From Sporosarcina quadrami (lineage in GTDB: Bacteria; Bacillota; Bacilli; Bacillales_A; Planococcaceae): a stretch of 64,000 nt of DNA. The notes beneath the pieces were generated by a model. The model searched no databases. It was not told the DNA's origin and saw only the letters and a program-made list of their open reading frames with translations. The stretch lies in assembly GCF_014836615.1 (NCBI RefSeq), contig NZ_JACSQN010000015.1:1-64000 (forward strand), given 5' to 3'. How positions within the stretch are numbered: position 1 is the first letter of the stretch; the number at the start of each line of letters is the position of its first letter. Made by a program: the position numbers and the translations under genes. Positions 25,378 to 34,573 of this stretch are shown here, in pieces.

Positions 25378-25953
25378 ATGACGATTTTATCTGAAATCAT
25401 TGAGTATAATAAAACTTTTGTGGAAGAGAAACAATTCGAAGCATATGCTACAACCAAATTCCCTGACAAACGCATTGTCATCTTAACTTGTATGGATACA
25501 AGACTAACTGAACTCTTACCAAAAGCAATGAATTTGCGCAACGGTGATGCAAAGATCATTAAAAGTGCTGGCGCTATCGTGACTCATCCTTTCGGCGGTA
25601 TTATGCGGAGCATCATTGTCGCTGTATATGAATTACAGGCTGATGAAGTCTACATAATCGGTCATTATGATTGCGGTATGAGCTCTATCGACACAGATAA
25701 CATTATTGGTCATATGGTAGAGCGCGGTGTCGACAAAGAGCTCTTTTCCACACTGAAATACTCAGGTATCGATATGAAAGATTGGTTACGTGGATTTAAT
25801 GACGTTACTGATAGTGTTAAAAGTAGTGTCGATTTAGTTCGCAATCATCCACTGATGGATCAAAGTGTTCCTATTCATGGATTAGTCGCTCACCCTGATA
25901 CTGGGGCATTAGATATCATTGTCGACGGTTATAAGCATGCCAACACAAAGTGA
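25378..25953 (+). CDS. Beta-class carbonic anhydrase
   Basis: Zinc enzyme hydrating CO2 to bicarbonate, 191 residues, beta class. Zinc ligands are Cys38, His96 and Cys99 (TCMDTRL and GHYDCGM); the Asp40-Arg42 dyad that controls the fourth ligand is present. It resembles the B. subtilis YtiB subgroup. ATGGAGGTAAACAT precedes the ATG at 25378. It is a single gene between two terminators. Confidence 0.92.
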   Translation: MTILSEIIEYNKTFVEEKQFEAYATTKFPDKRIVILTCMDTRLTELLPKAMNLRNGDAKIIKSAGAIVTHPFGGIMRSIIVAVYELQADEVYIIGHYDCGMSSIDTDNIIGHMVERGVDKELFSTLKYSGIDMKDWLRGFNDVTDSVKSSVDLVRNHPLMDQSVPIHGLVAHPDTGALDIIVDGYKHANTK

Positions 25954-25975
25954 CAGCACATTTCCCGGGAAATAG

Positions 25976-26014
25976 ACAAAAACCGATTCTCCTATTGGAA
26001 GAATCGGTTTTTAA
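25976..26014. terminator. Shared terminator of carbonic anhydrase and the GNAT gene
   Basis: AAAAACCGATTCT pairs with AGAATCGGTTTTT; U-runs lie on both strands between convergent genes. Confidence 0.88.
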
Positions 26015-26051
26015 TTGTTACTGCTATTTTCCGCCAAGCGGCCTTACCCTT

Positions 26052-26597
26052 TCAATAATCATCGGCAAGAACAGCATACATAAAATGATCTTCCCATTTC
26101 CCATTAATGTAAAGTAATTTTCTTAGCAATCCTTCACGAACAAACTCCGCGTTTTCCAACACTTTCACGGATCCAATATTTCTTGGTGAAACAAAAGCTT
26201 CAACACGGTGTAATGAAACTTTTTCAATCGCGAATTGAGTTACAATTTTCACCGCTTCAGTTGCTAGCCCCCTACCCGTTTCACGCTGATCGATTGAGTA
26301 ACCGACAAATCCGCTTGAGAACGGGAGCCTTTTTATACTATATAGTGAAATATGACCAATTAACCTGCTTGTTTCAGCATCAAATATACCGAAATTATAT
26401 TCTCGACGGTCTCTCATTTGATAAATGGATTCCCTTATTTTGTTACGTTGCACAGAAACCGTATAATAACTCGACTCATGACGCGGCTCAAAAACTGTCC
26501 AGTAATCCTTGTTGGCAATGAGTAGTTCCGTAAAGATGCCTGCGTCCTCTTCTGTCAGTATACGTAAATAACAAGTTCGCCCTTCAAGCAGAATCAA
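26052..26597 (-). CDS. GNAT family N-acetyltransferase (RimJ/RimL-like)
   Basis: Acetyl-CoA-dependent acetyltransferase of 181 residues. The fold is recognisable from LRILTEEDAG, GYSIDQRETGRGLATEAVKI (acetyl-CoA-binding loop) and SVKVLENAEFVREGLLRK, typical of ribosomal-protein or protein-N-terminus acetyltransferases of the RimJ/RimL group. Substrate unknown. The start is TTG at 26597 with AAAGGTG upstream. It begins seven bases after the pepF stop, so the two share a transcript. Confidence 0.87.
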   Translation of the reverse strand: MILLEGRTCYLRILTEEDAGIFTELLIANKDYWTVFEPRHESSYYTVSVQRNKIRESIYQMRDRREYNFGIFDAETSRLIGHISLYSIKRLPFSSGFVGYSIDQRETGRGLATEAVKIVTQFAIEKVSLHRVEAFVSPRNIGSVKVLENAEFVREGLLRKLLYINGKWEDHFMYAVLADDY

Positions 26598-26604
26598 TTC
26601 TTTT

Positions 26605-28407
26605 TCACCTTTCCTCGGAAGCTATTATCATAAACTCTTCTACATCTTTAACACACAATTTGACACCCTTCGCCCAGAAGTCTTCTTTTGTAATATCTTC
26701 TCCAAGATGTTTCATTGCAAGATCTTCCACTGACATAATTGCAGTGTCTCTTAAAAGTGCAATGTATTTCTCTTCAAACCCTTCGCCTTCTTCCAGCGCC
26801 TTTGCATAAATGCTCAAAGAGAACAAATATCCGAATGTATACGGGAAGTTGTAGAATGGCACTCCAGTTATATAAAAGTGAAGTTTGGAAGCCCAGAAAT
26901 GAGGTTGTACTGTTTCAAGCGCTCCACCGTATGCTTCTTGTTGAGCTTCTTCCATCAATTCGTTTAATCGAGAAGCCGATACGACTCCCTCTTTTCGCTC
27001 TTCGTAAAAACGTGTCTCAAACAAAAAGCGTGAATGTATATTCATGAAGAATGCCACACTGCGTTGGATTTTATCCTCAAGTAACGCAAGTTTTTCATCT
27101 TCTGATTTAGCAGCTTTAACTGACGCATCCGCAACAATCATCTCTGCAAATGTTGAAGCCGTTTCAGCGACTCCCATTGCATATTGACGATTTAAATATG
27201 GCACAGGACGAAGCGCGTAGGAATGGAATGCATGACCTAATTCATGCGCTAATGTCGCAACGTTAGATGTGGAACCACTAAACGTCATGAAAATACGTGA
27301 TTCTTCTGAAGCAGGCATACCTGTACAGAATCCGCCAGGACGTTTGTTAGGACGATCTTCAGCCTCAATCCATTCGTTTTCGAAAGCTCTTCTTGAAAAG
27401 GCCTCCAGTTCAGGACCGAACTTACCGAAATGTTCAAGAATGAATTCTGCTCCTTCTTGATAAGTAACGTTTTTCGTTGAAGATGATACAGGAGCATCCA
27501 AGTCATACCAATTCATCTTGTCAGTCCCAAGCATTTCAGCTTTGCGGTTCAAGTATTGAACGAACGGTTCTTTGTTAGCACTAATTGCATTCCACATTGC
27601 ATCCAACGTATTCTGGCTCATACGATTACGCATAAGTGGCTCTTTTAATACCGAATCCCATCCACGCTTTTTGTAGACAGCTAGACGGAAACCGGCCAAG
27701 TGATTCAGCGTAGCTGCAAAGAACTCTTCTTTTTCTTTCCATGCAGTTTCGAGCTTTTCAAATACTTCTTTTCGCACGGCTGGATCTTCATGAGAAGTTA
27801 AATTATTCGCTTGACCGACAGAAAGCTTTTTCGTTTCGCCATCAATCGTCATTTCAATTTCAATTTCACCTACAAGGCGGTCGTAAAGCTGTCCCCAACT
27901 TTGATAACCATCCACACTAAGCGCAGTAATTAGACTCTCTTCTTTTTCAGATAGTTTCTGTTCTACGTCTTCACGCCATTCATTAAGCACAAATGCAAAC
28001 TGCTTCAATTGATCTGTTTTAAGAAGTTCTTCCCATACGTCTTTTTCCGCTTTTGTAATTGTTTGCTGCAATTTCAGCATGACAGTAGAGAATCGCGCGC
28101 TAATACTGCTTACTTCCGATTGAAGCAACAATGCTTTTTTATCTTTTGTATCAGCAGCAATAAAGCAGCCAATTGTTGCACCTGCTTCACGTAAGTTCAG
28201 TGCTGTTGCTGTAATTTTTTCGATCATCTCATAAACTTTATCCGCATCATCAACTTGTTGTGGTGTTTCCAATGTATCAACATCAGTTTCCAATTTAGCA
28301 ATTTCATCTTTTACTTGATCTAAATGATTTCGTAATTCAGATGATTCACTTCCCCCTTTGAAAAACACATCCAGATTCCAAACCTCAGAGTACTTTGTAG
28401 TAGTCAT
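26605..28407 (-). CDS. pepF: Oligoendopeptidase F (M3 family)
   Basis: Zinc metallopeptidase of 600 residues that cleaves oligopeptides in the cytosol. The HELGH zinc site is near residue 390 (LAHELGHAFHSY), preceded by the M3 signatures GGFCTG and RIFMTFSGSTSN; the third ligand Glu lies in VAETASTFAEM. The N-terminal helical domain spans about residues 1-200. The ATG follows AAGGGGG. The first gene of a two-gene operon with the acetyltransferase. Confidence 0.94.
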   Translation of the reverse strand: MTTTKYSEVWNLDVFFKGGSESSELRNHLDQVKDEIAKLETDVDTLETPQQVDDADKVYEMIEKITATALNLREAGATIGCFIAADTKDKKALLLQSEVSSISARFSTVMLKLQQTITKAEKDVWEELLKTDQLKQFAFVLNEWREDVEQKLSEKEESLITALSVDGYQSWGQLYDRLVGEIEIEMTIDGETKKLSVGQANNLTSHEDPAVRKEVFEKLETAWKEKEEFFAATLNHLAGFRLAVYKKRGWDSVLKEPLMRNRMSQNTLDAMWNAISANKEPFVQYLNRKAEMLGTDKMNWYDLDAPVSSSTKNVTYQEGAEFILEHFGKFGPELEAFSRRAFENEWIEAEDRPNKRPGGFCTGMPASEESRIFMTFSGSTSNVATLAHELGHAFHSYALRPVPYLNRQYAMGVAETASTFAEMIVADASVKAAKSEDEKLALLEDKIQRSVAFFMNIHSRFLFETRFYEERKEGVVSASRLNELMEEAQQEAYGGALETVQPHFWASKLHFYITGVPFYNFPYTFGYLFSLSIYAKALEEGEGFEEKYIALLRDTAIMSVEDLAMKHLGEDITKEDFWAKGVKLCVKDVEEFMIIASEER

Positions 28408-28567
28408 TATTAATCCCCCTTGTCATATTGAATATTCTTATAAAAAGTCTTTTTCATTATACCATGAATCTTCGGCATACGAAATAATCGATTTGTGACG
28501 GAAACTTCATACTTTCATTCGCAGAAGGTTCCAATCCTATGTATACTGTTCTGAGGGAGGATTTATT

Positions 28568-29301
28568 ATGTCTAGAATTATCCTGATGACCCTTTCATTG
28601 ATTGCGGTCATCGTATTGCATATAGCAGCATTTTTCTTCACTTTGAATGAACATTCTACATTAGAGATTGCCAATCGTTTACCTGTCCCATTCATCCCGG
28701 CAAACTATGTTTTTGCTATTTGGTTATTAATTTTCATTTCCTTGTTTATATGGATTATCAATTTCAATAAAAGAATAAAACTAATGGGTGCGAAAAACTT
28801 AAATCGAATTACAATCCTGTTCATCTTTAGTTGTACTCTTTCTATTGCGTGGCTATTTTCTTGGCATTTCGGAATTTATAATTGGGCAATAATCTTTGAA
28901 GTTTTACTTCTCATTGTCTTATTCGCTTGTTATACAACATTTCCTAAACGTCTTAATGAGCTTTCTGGAAGAATCCCTTTCAGTCTTCTTATTGGTTGGT
29001 CATTTTTTATCATCCTCTCGACGACAAGCTATTCTCTGATGTTCCATGAATGGTCGGGGTTCGGTTTGAGTGATCCGTCGTGGACAGTTTTTTATATGAC
29101 ATTATGTACAGCGTTCGCTTTGCACTTTATGTATCATTATAGGGACTTTGTCATTAATCTTCTGTATGTGTGGATTTTTGTAGGGATAGCTATAAAAAAT
29201 GGAACTGAGGAATTATTCATATCAGCTGCCGCAATTTTTCTTGCTGCATTGATTGTTGCCTGTATGTTTATATTTTGGAAAAAAGGAATAGAAAAATTAA
29301 G
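28568..29301 (+). CDS. Multi-pass membrane protein, TspO/MBR-like
   Basis: Hydrophobic protein with seven or eight predicted helices (248 residues; stop at 29314). The segment PFIPANYVFAIWLLIFISLF resembles the proline/tryptophan-rich core of TspO/MBR-related proteins found in many Bacilli, but the rest is diverged, so the family call is tentative. GAGGGAGG precedes the ATG. A hairpin overlapping the last codons (29301-29334) ends the transcript. No cotranscribed neighbours. The end given here stops at the start of that hairpin; the reading frame itself closes at 29314. Confidence 0.6.
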
Positions 29302-29334
29302 AGCAGTGGCATGATTTCATGCCCTGCTCTTTTT
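29301..29334 (+). terminator. Terminator overlapping the end of the TspO-like gene
   Basis: GAGCAGTGGCATGA pairs with TCATGCCCTGCTC (one bulge or mismatch), followed by TTTTT. The 5' arm is inside the coding sequence. Confidence 0.85.
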
Positions 29335-29392
29335 CATTAAATACTATTTGGTTTAAAGTTTATGGTTAAGGGAATTCTAGTAATTCTATACA

Positions 29393-29953
29393 TTAATATG
29401 CGCGTTTAAGAAGTCTTGGAGCAGTTGTAAACAACAGAACTGCAACTATGGCACATAAAATAATTGAAGGAATCATGTATGACGCATTATAGACTAGCGA
29501 ATACAGCCAAACCGGCTGGTCGCCTGCAAATTCTGCAAAGAAGACGATTCCACCAATATAATGGACTAAGAAACGGAGCAGTCCGCCGAATACTGTTCCT
29601 ACGACAATGGCTTTTGCCATCGATTTCTTATTATTCGTCTTTCTGCTATTCATCAGCCAAACGACCGTCACTGCAGAAAGGCCAACAACTGTATACGCAA
29701 CAAAATAATCGAGTGCTGCCTGATAGACGTTGAGGATATATGCGCCCGAAACGATCTTCAGTAATCCAGTGATGAATCCGGTAAGCATTCCTCCGGCAAT
29801 ACCCCACCTGTACGCCATTAGGATAATCGGTAACATGACAAGCGTTATAGATCCACCTTGTGGCATTTCAAACAATGTGAGCTTATCAAGAATGAATGAC
29901 AAAGCTCCTAAAATAGCGACTTCCAGCAAAAATTGCAAACGTTTACGATCCAA
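29393..29953 (-). CDS. thiT: Thiamine ECF transporter S component ThiT
   Basis: Substrate-binding membrane subunit for thiamine uptake, 186 residues with six helices, used with a shared EcfAAT energising module that is not encoded next to it. It has the ThiT hallmarks LLEVAILGALSFILDKL, MPQGGSITLVMLPIILMAYR and RFLVHYIGGIVFFAE. The true start is TTG at 29953, six bases after AGGAGGAG; upstream frame extension runs into the riboswitch leader. A TPP riboswitch and terminator precede it, so thiamine pyrophosphate represses expression. Confidence 0.93.
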   Translation of the reverse strand: MDRKRLQFLLEVAILGALSFILDKLTLFEMPQGGSITLVMLPIILMAYRWGIAGGMLTGFITGLLKIVSGAYILNVYQAALDYFVAYTVVGLSAVTVVWLMNSRKTNNKKSMAKAIVVGTVFGGLLRFLVHYIGGIVFFAEFAGDQPVWLYSLVYNASYMIPSIILCAIVAVLLFTTAPRLLKRAY

Positions 29954-30095
29954 ATAAAACTCCTCCTCTTGTGTTGTCGGAGGGATACGGGAAGAAGAAT
30001 AAGATTGTGTGTCTGTAAAGATCCCAACATGGATATAGTATCTTTTATACAGATTTCGATGTTCAAAGAACAAGTCCACATATACTTAGACAAAT

Positions 30096-30131
30096 AAAAA
30101 ACGACGTCTCGGATAGAACCGAGACATCGAT
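30096..30131 (-). terminator. Riboswitch-controlled terminator of thiT
   Basis: Minus strand CGATGTCTCGG/CCGAGACGTCG with a TTCTAT loop, then TTTTTT, placed between the TPP aptamer and thiT. Ligand binding is expected to favour it. Confidence 0.88.
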
Positions 30132-30151
30132 AGCTGTCAGTTTCCATCCAC

Positions 30152-30232
30152 ATCCCTACGCAAGTATGAACTTACAGGTTCGAAGGGTCAGGATATATAT
30201 CCTATCTCAGCCAAAACGGCTCCCCTTGTGGT
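30152..30232 (-). promoter_or_regulatory. TPP riboswitch upstream of thiT
   Basis: On the minus strand all core THI-box elements are readable in order: AAGGGGAGCC, GCTGAGATAGGA, ACCCTTCGAACCTG and TTGCGTAGGGA. This is the aptamer that binds thiamine pyrophosphate; an intrinsic terminator follows, indicating transcriptional repression. Confidence 0.95.
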
Positions 30233-30255
30233 CGTGTAATTCAATTGTCGTTTCA

Positions 30256-30284
30256 ATTGTATATGGTACAGTACATATAAGCAA
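30256..30284 (-). promoter_or_regulatory. Promoter of the thiT leader
   Basis: Minus strand TTGCTT, 17 bases, TACAAT, about 25 bases before the TPP aptamer. Confidence 0.55.
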
Positions 30285-30324
30285 GGCGATTCTAGTAAAT
30301 GCTCATAATAAACGGGAGGTCCCT

Positions 30325-30666
30325 ATGTCAAACAATAAAATCTTATCTGCCATCTGCTATTTCAGTATATTCTTTTCACCGTTATTATTACCTGCGATTG
30401 TATTTTTCGTGACTGATGATTATGAAGTGAAAAGTCATGCAAAAAAATCATTGATATCACATTTGGCACCTATCATATTGCTAATCGTCGGATTTGTGCT
30501 CTTCTGGTTTTCCATGGTTTCATTTGAAACGAGAATGACGACATTTGCAACAGGAGGATTTGACTTCTGGGCATTTGCTCCACTAATTTTCATGGCGCTG
30601 TATGGTCTGCTATTTTTGATTGTCGTTATCTGGAACGTCTACCAAGGGGTGAAAGTTCTGAAGTGA
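30325..30666 (+). CDS. DUF4870-like small membrane protein
   Basis: A 113-residue protein with three predicted helices. The layout ICYFSIFFSPLLLPAIVFFV, then a charged DDYEVKSHAKKSLISH loop, then two more helices, is that of DUF4870/Tic20-like membrane proteins. GGGAGGT lies before the ATG at 30325. Function unknown. Its promoter region overlaps the divergent thiT leader. Confidence 0.72.
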   Translation: MSNNKILSAICYFSIFFSPLLLPAIVFFVTDDYEVKSHAKKSLISHLAPIILLIVGFVLFWFSMVSFETRMTTFATGGFDFWAFAPLIFMALYGLLFLIVVIWNVYQGVKVLK

Positions 30667-30759
30667 AACCAATTTGCATCTGTGAGCCTGCACACTTATT
30701 CATACAAACAATTATGATATAATTATATGGAAAAGAACGCATCGAGAAGGAGCTTGTAA

Positions 30760-31509
<750 letters not shown>

Positions 31510-31510
31510 T

Positions 31511-31555
31511 GAAAAAGGCAAGCGCATCCGAAAATCGGTGACGCTTGCCTTTTCT
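31511..31555. terminator. Shared terminator of map and the DEAD-box helicase gene
   Basis: AAAAGGCAAGCG pairs with CGCTTGCCTTTT with U-runs on both strands between convergent genes. Confidence 0.88.
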
Positions 31556-32734
31556 TTATTTCTTCTTCGGCTTTTTCGGCTTTTTCGGCTTTTTCGTTTC
31601 TGTTTTCTCGCCGACCGTCTTCGAATTACCTTCTGTCAGTTTGCCTTTATACCATATTTTTTGAACAGGCTTGAACTGCTTGGAAAGCTTTTTGTATGTC
31701 CGTTCTTCAGGATAGGAAAGCAATGTCAACACTTCACCATCTTCACCTGCACGACCTGTCCTTCCAGAGCGGTGCAAATACTGTTCAATTGTATGAGGGA
31801 CGTCGACATGGATAACATGCGTCAAACCTTGTATATCCAGACCTCTCGCAGCCAAATCCGTGGCAATTAATATTCTTATATCGCCTTTACGGAATTTATC
31901 CAACGTATCCTGTCGTTCGAATTTTGTCATCGATGAATACAACACAGCAATAGGTGCTTCATTGTATTGTAATTTCATTTCCTTCATTCTTAACTGATCG
32001 ACGTTATTCATGAATGCGAGCGCATGAATGGATGGCAAATGTGCGAGCCCACGCAACAGATTCGTTTTATCTCGTGCTTCTGTTTTTACGAAGGAGTGTA
32101 CAATTGTACCTGATGCAGGCATGTCTTCAAGCGATACTTGCAAACGAATAGGATCATTCATAAGTTTCTCCGCGACCAGTTCGATTTCCTCCGTTATTGT
32201 TGCAGAAACGACTGCAACTTGTCGGTCCTCATGTGAAGATTCTATCAAGTTCTTAACAATTACACGATGCTCCCTTGCTAACAACTGATCACCTTCGTCG
32301 AGGATAATGTATCGGATGTCATGCATTTTAAGCTTTTTCGACTTTACAAGTTCTAGTAAGCGGCCAGGAGTTCCTACGACAATAGTAGGCTTCTTTTTAA
32401 GCTTCTCAAGTTGGCGTTGCATATTAGCTCCGCCAATTAATTGAGCAACAGTAACGTCAGTACCTTCAACCCATTCACGCACCACGTTGACGATTTGCAT
32501 CGACAATTCTTGAGATGGTGCTACAATCAGTGCTTGAGTCTGTTGCTTCTTACCATCTACCTGTTGCAATATCGGCAAGACATAAGCTAAAGTTTTCCCT
32601 GTACCTGTCGGAGATTCTGCAACGACATCCTTGCCGTCAAGCATTTCAGGAATCATTTGGGACTGAATTGGTGTTTCACTTTCAAATTTCCATTTATTCT
32701 TAAATACTTCGTCCATTTTTTCCAAGAAGGACAT
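31556..32734 (-). CDS. DEAD-box RNA helicase (YfmL-like)
   Basis: ATP-dependent RNA helicase, about 392 residues, close in layout to B. subtilis YfmL, which aids ribosome assembly and cold growth. Q motif (ETPIQSQMIP), Walker A SPTGTGKT, PTIVVGTPGRLLEL, motif II DEGD in place of DEAD, SATI, and motif VI HRSGRTGRAG are visible. The C-terminus is a short Lys/Pro tail made of repeated KKP units (tandem 9-base repeats at about 31563-31596). I choose ATG at 32734; two earlier in-frame starts are too close to the GGGG ribosome site. Confidence 0.9.
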   Translation of the reverse strand: MSFLEKMDEVFKNKWKFESETPIQSQMIPEMLDGKDVVAESPTGTGKTLAYVLPILQQVDGKKQQTQALIVAPSQELSMQIVNVVREWVEGTDVTVAQLIGGANMQRQLEKLKKKPTIVVGTPGRLLELVKSKKLKMHDIRYIILDEGDQLLAREHRVIVKNLIESSHEDRQVAVVSATITEEIELVAEKLMNDPIRLQVSLEDMPASGTIVHSFVKTEARDKTNLLRGLAHLPSIHALAFMNNVDQLRMKEMKLQYNEAPIAVLYSSMTKFERQDTLDKFRKGDIRILIATDLAARGLDIQGLTHVIHVDVPHTIEQYLHRSGRTGRAGEDGEVLTLLSYPEERTYKKLSKQFKPVQKIWYKGKLTEGNSKTVGEKTETKKPKKPKKPKKK

Positions 32735-32804
32735 TCTCATCCCCGCTTTCAACTGTTCATTCTTTTATAATGGACTTGATTGGCTCTGATTTCAACTACT
32801 TTCA

Positions 32805-34256
32805 TTAATATGGTCGTTTTCTCGCCTTCGTTTTTTGTTCAAACGCATACGCAAATCCGATTAATTCGGGTTCAGAAAACGCTTTACCGCAAAAAGTGAT
32901 TCCGAATGGTTCGCCGGTTTCAGAAAATGATGCAGGAACCGTGACAGCAGGACGACCCGCTGCTGCGCTGAAGCTGCAACCATGATCTTGTGGAAATACA
33001 AGTGCGTCAATCTGATGTTCGCTGAATGCTTTATCAAGTGCGATTTCACCGGCGAGGTGGTGATTGCGTAGCAAAGCGTCAATATACTCAGGCTCTGTCA
33101 ACGTTCCACTCGTCCGCTCCACTTTTTCCAGCATCACTTGACCAAAGGCAAGTGTTTCATCAGGATGTTCATTATTAAAACGTATGACATCTGCGAGAGT
33201 TCGAATTGTGTTTGATGAAGATGTTTTTGCCAAGTATTCATTAAGCGCCACTTTAAATTCATATAGCAATACATCATATCCCAAGTCATTTTCCATCGTT
33301 CCAAGGTCAATGTCATCGATGACTTGTGCCCCGAGTCTCTCAATATTCTTTAATGCTTCTTCAAAAAGGGTTTTCCGTTCGGTTGAAACTTCCCTTTCAA
33401 AAATCTTTCTAGCAACTCCTATTCTTTTACCTATTAACGAACTACTATCTAGCATCGTTAACCAGTCAATCCCTTCAAAATGCCTTGCCCCGTAGGTAAC
33501 TGGGTCATTCTCATCTACTCCGACCATAACTTCGAAAGTTAAAGTTGCGTCTTCTACAGATCTTGCCATTGGCCCAGGTGTATCTTGTGTAAATGACAAC
33601 GGAATAATTCCTGTCCTGCTGATCGCCCCTACTGTCGGTTTAATGCCGACGAGTGAATTTTGTGCACACGGATTAATGATTGAACCGCTCGTTTCGGTCC
33701 CTATCGAAACCGCGCACATATTCGCAGCAACTGCAGCTGCAGAACCAGAGCTCGATCCACCGACATCAAACAGTCCATAAGGATTATTCACTTGGCCACC
33801 ACGGGAACTCCAGCCGTTTTTCATTTTGTCGGACATGAAATTTGCCCACTCCGTCATATTCGTTTTTCCAAGGATTACAGCTCCAGCATCACGCAATTTT
33901 TTTACGAGATAAGCATCCTTTTTAGCATGATGATTTTTCATTGCAAGAGAACCACATGTTGTATGCAAACTGTCTGCAGTGTCCATATTATCTTTCAACA
34001 ATACAGGAATTCCATGCAAAAAAGACCGTACGTTTCCAGTACGGCGTTCTTCATCAAGTGCTCGGGCAATTTGAAGAGCACGTCCATTCACTTCTAAAAC
34101 AGCATTTATATTGCCATTCTTTTCTTCGATCATCCGCAAATACATGATGACCAACTGTTCGGAGGTTATGTCTCCAACTTCCATCTTTTCTTGCATGTTG
34201 CGGATAGTCGCTTCTTCAAGCCATCCTTTTTGAAGTTCCTCCAAACTTTCCTTCAC
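32805..34256 (-). CDS. Amidase signature family protein
   Basis: Amidase of 483 residues. The Ser-cisSer-Lys triad is complete: Lys in VLLKDNMDT, cis-Ser in GGSSSGSAAAVAAN and nucleophile Ser in TETSGSIINP. It lacks the features of GatA (no gatC or gatB neighbours) and is closer to stand-alone amidases of peptide or aliphatic amides. The start is GTG at 34256 with GGGGGGA upstream. It is directly downstream of the fbpA-like gene (24-base gap) and may share its transcript. Substrate unknown. Confidence 0.9.
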   Translation of the reverse strand: MKESLEELQKGWLEEATIRNMQEKMEVGDITSEQLVIMYLRMIEEKNGNINAVLEVNGRALQIARALDEERRTGNVRSFLHGIPVLLKDNMDTADSLHTTCGSLAMKNHHAKKDAYLVKKLRDAGAVILGKTNMTEWANFMSDKMKNGWSSRGGQVNNPYGLFDVGGSSSGSAAAVAANMCAVSIGTETSGSIINPCAQNSLVGIKPTVGAISRTGIIPLSFTQDTPGPMARSVEDATLTFEVMVGVDENDPVTYGARHFEGIDWLTMLDSSSLIGKRIGVARKIFEREVSTERKTLFEEALKNIERLGAQVIDDIDLGTMENDLGYDVLLYEFKVALNEYLAKTSSSNTIRTLADVIRFNNEHPDETLAFGQVMLEKVERTSGTLTEPEYIDALLRNHHLAGEIALDKAFSEHQIDALVFPQDHGCSFSAAAGRPAVTVPASFSETGEPFGITFCGKAFSEPELIGFAYAFEQKTKARKRPY

Positions 34257-34280
34257 ATGAATCCCCCCAAACGTAAGGTG

Positions 34281-34433
34281 TTAGTTAGTCTTTGTCGTAT
34301 AGTGCTTCATTAATTCATAAAACGATAACTCATATAGTTGCTTGCCATTAATTTTAAATATACCGTTTGTGACGAGTCTATCTATAATCTTAGACCGTTT
34401 AGAATCGAGTTGTGGATGTTCAATTTTTCTCAT
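34281..34433 (-). CDS. fbpA: FbpA-like Fur-regulated basic protein, 50 residues
   Basis: Tiny basic protein, MRKIEHPQLD start, then a helix SKRSKIIDRLVTNGIFKIN and the core GKQLYELSFYELMKHY. The pattern of a basic helix, a GIxK-NGxQLYEL core and a short C-terminal tail matches the Fur-regulated basic protein family of B. subtilis, where FbpA acts in the iron-sparing response with the FsrA small RNA. The ATG at 34433 has AGGAGG eight bases upstream. A Fur-box-like sequence lies about 75 bases upstream (34508-34520). It precedes the amidase gene by 24 bases. Confidence 0.78.
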   Translation of the reverse strand: MRKIEHPQLDSKRSKIIDRLVTNGIFKINGKQLYELSFYELMKHYTTKTN

Positions 34434-34507
34434 GATGTTTTCCTCCTACTAGCTTATACTCATCTATTCCTCTTTAGTCTAAGTGATAAACCAATAAGCC
34501 GATTGTT

Positions 34508-34520
34508 AATGATTCTTATC
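34508..34520 (-). promoter_or_regulatory. Possible Fur site upstream of the fbpA-like gene
   Basis: Minus strand GATAAGAATCATT agrees with the core of the Fur consensus GATAATNATTATC at 9 of 12 fixed positions. Weak on its own; the gene family behind it makes it plausible. Confidence 0.4.
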
Positions 34521-34535
34521 CTTATCTAATACAAG

Positions 34536-34570
34536 AACACACCCCTTCAATTTCCTGCGAAGGGGTGTGT
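34536..34570 (-). terminator. Terminator after the ATP-grasp gene
   Basis: Ten-pair stem ACACCCCTTC/GAAGGGGTGT, followed by GTTCTTGT; strong stem with a poor U-run. Confidence 0.7.
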
Positions 34571-34573
34571 ATT

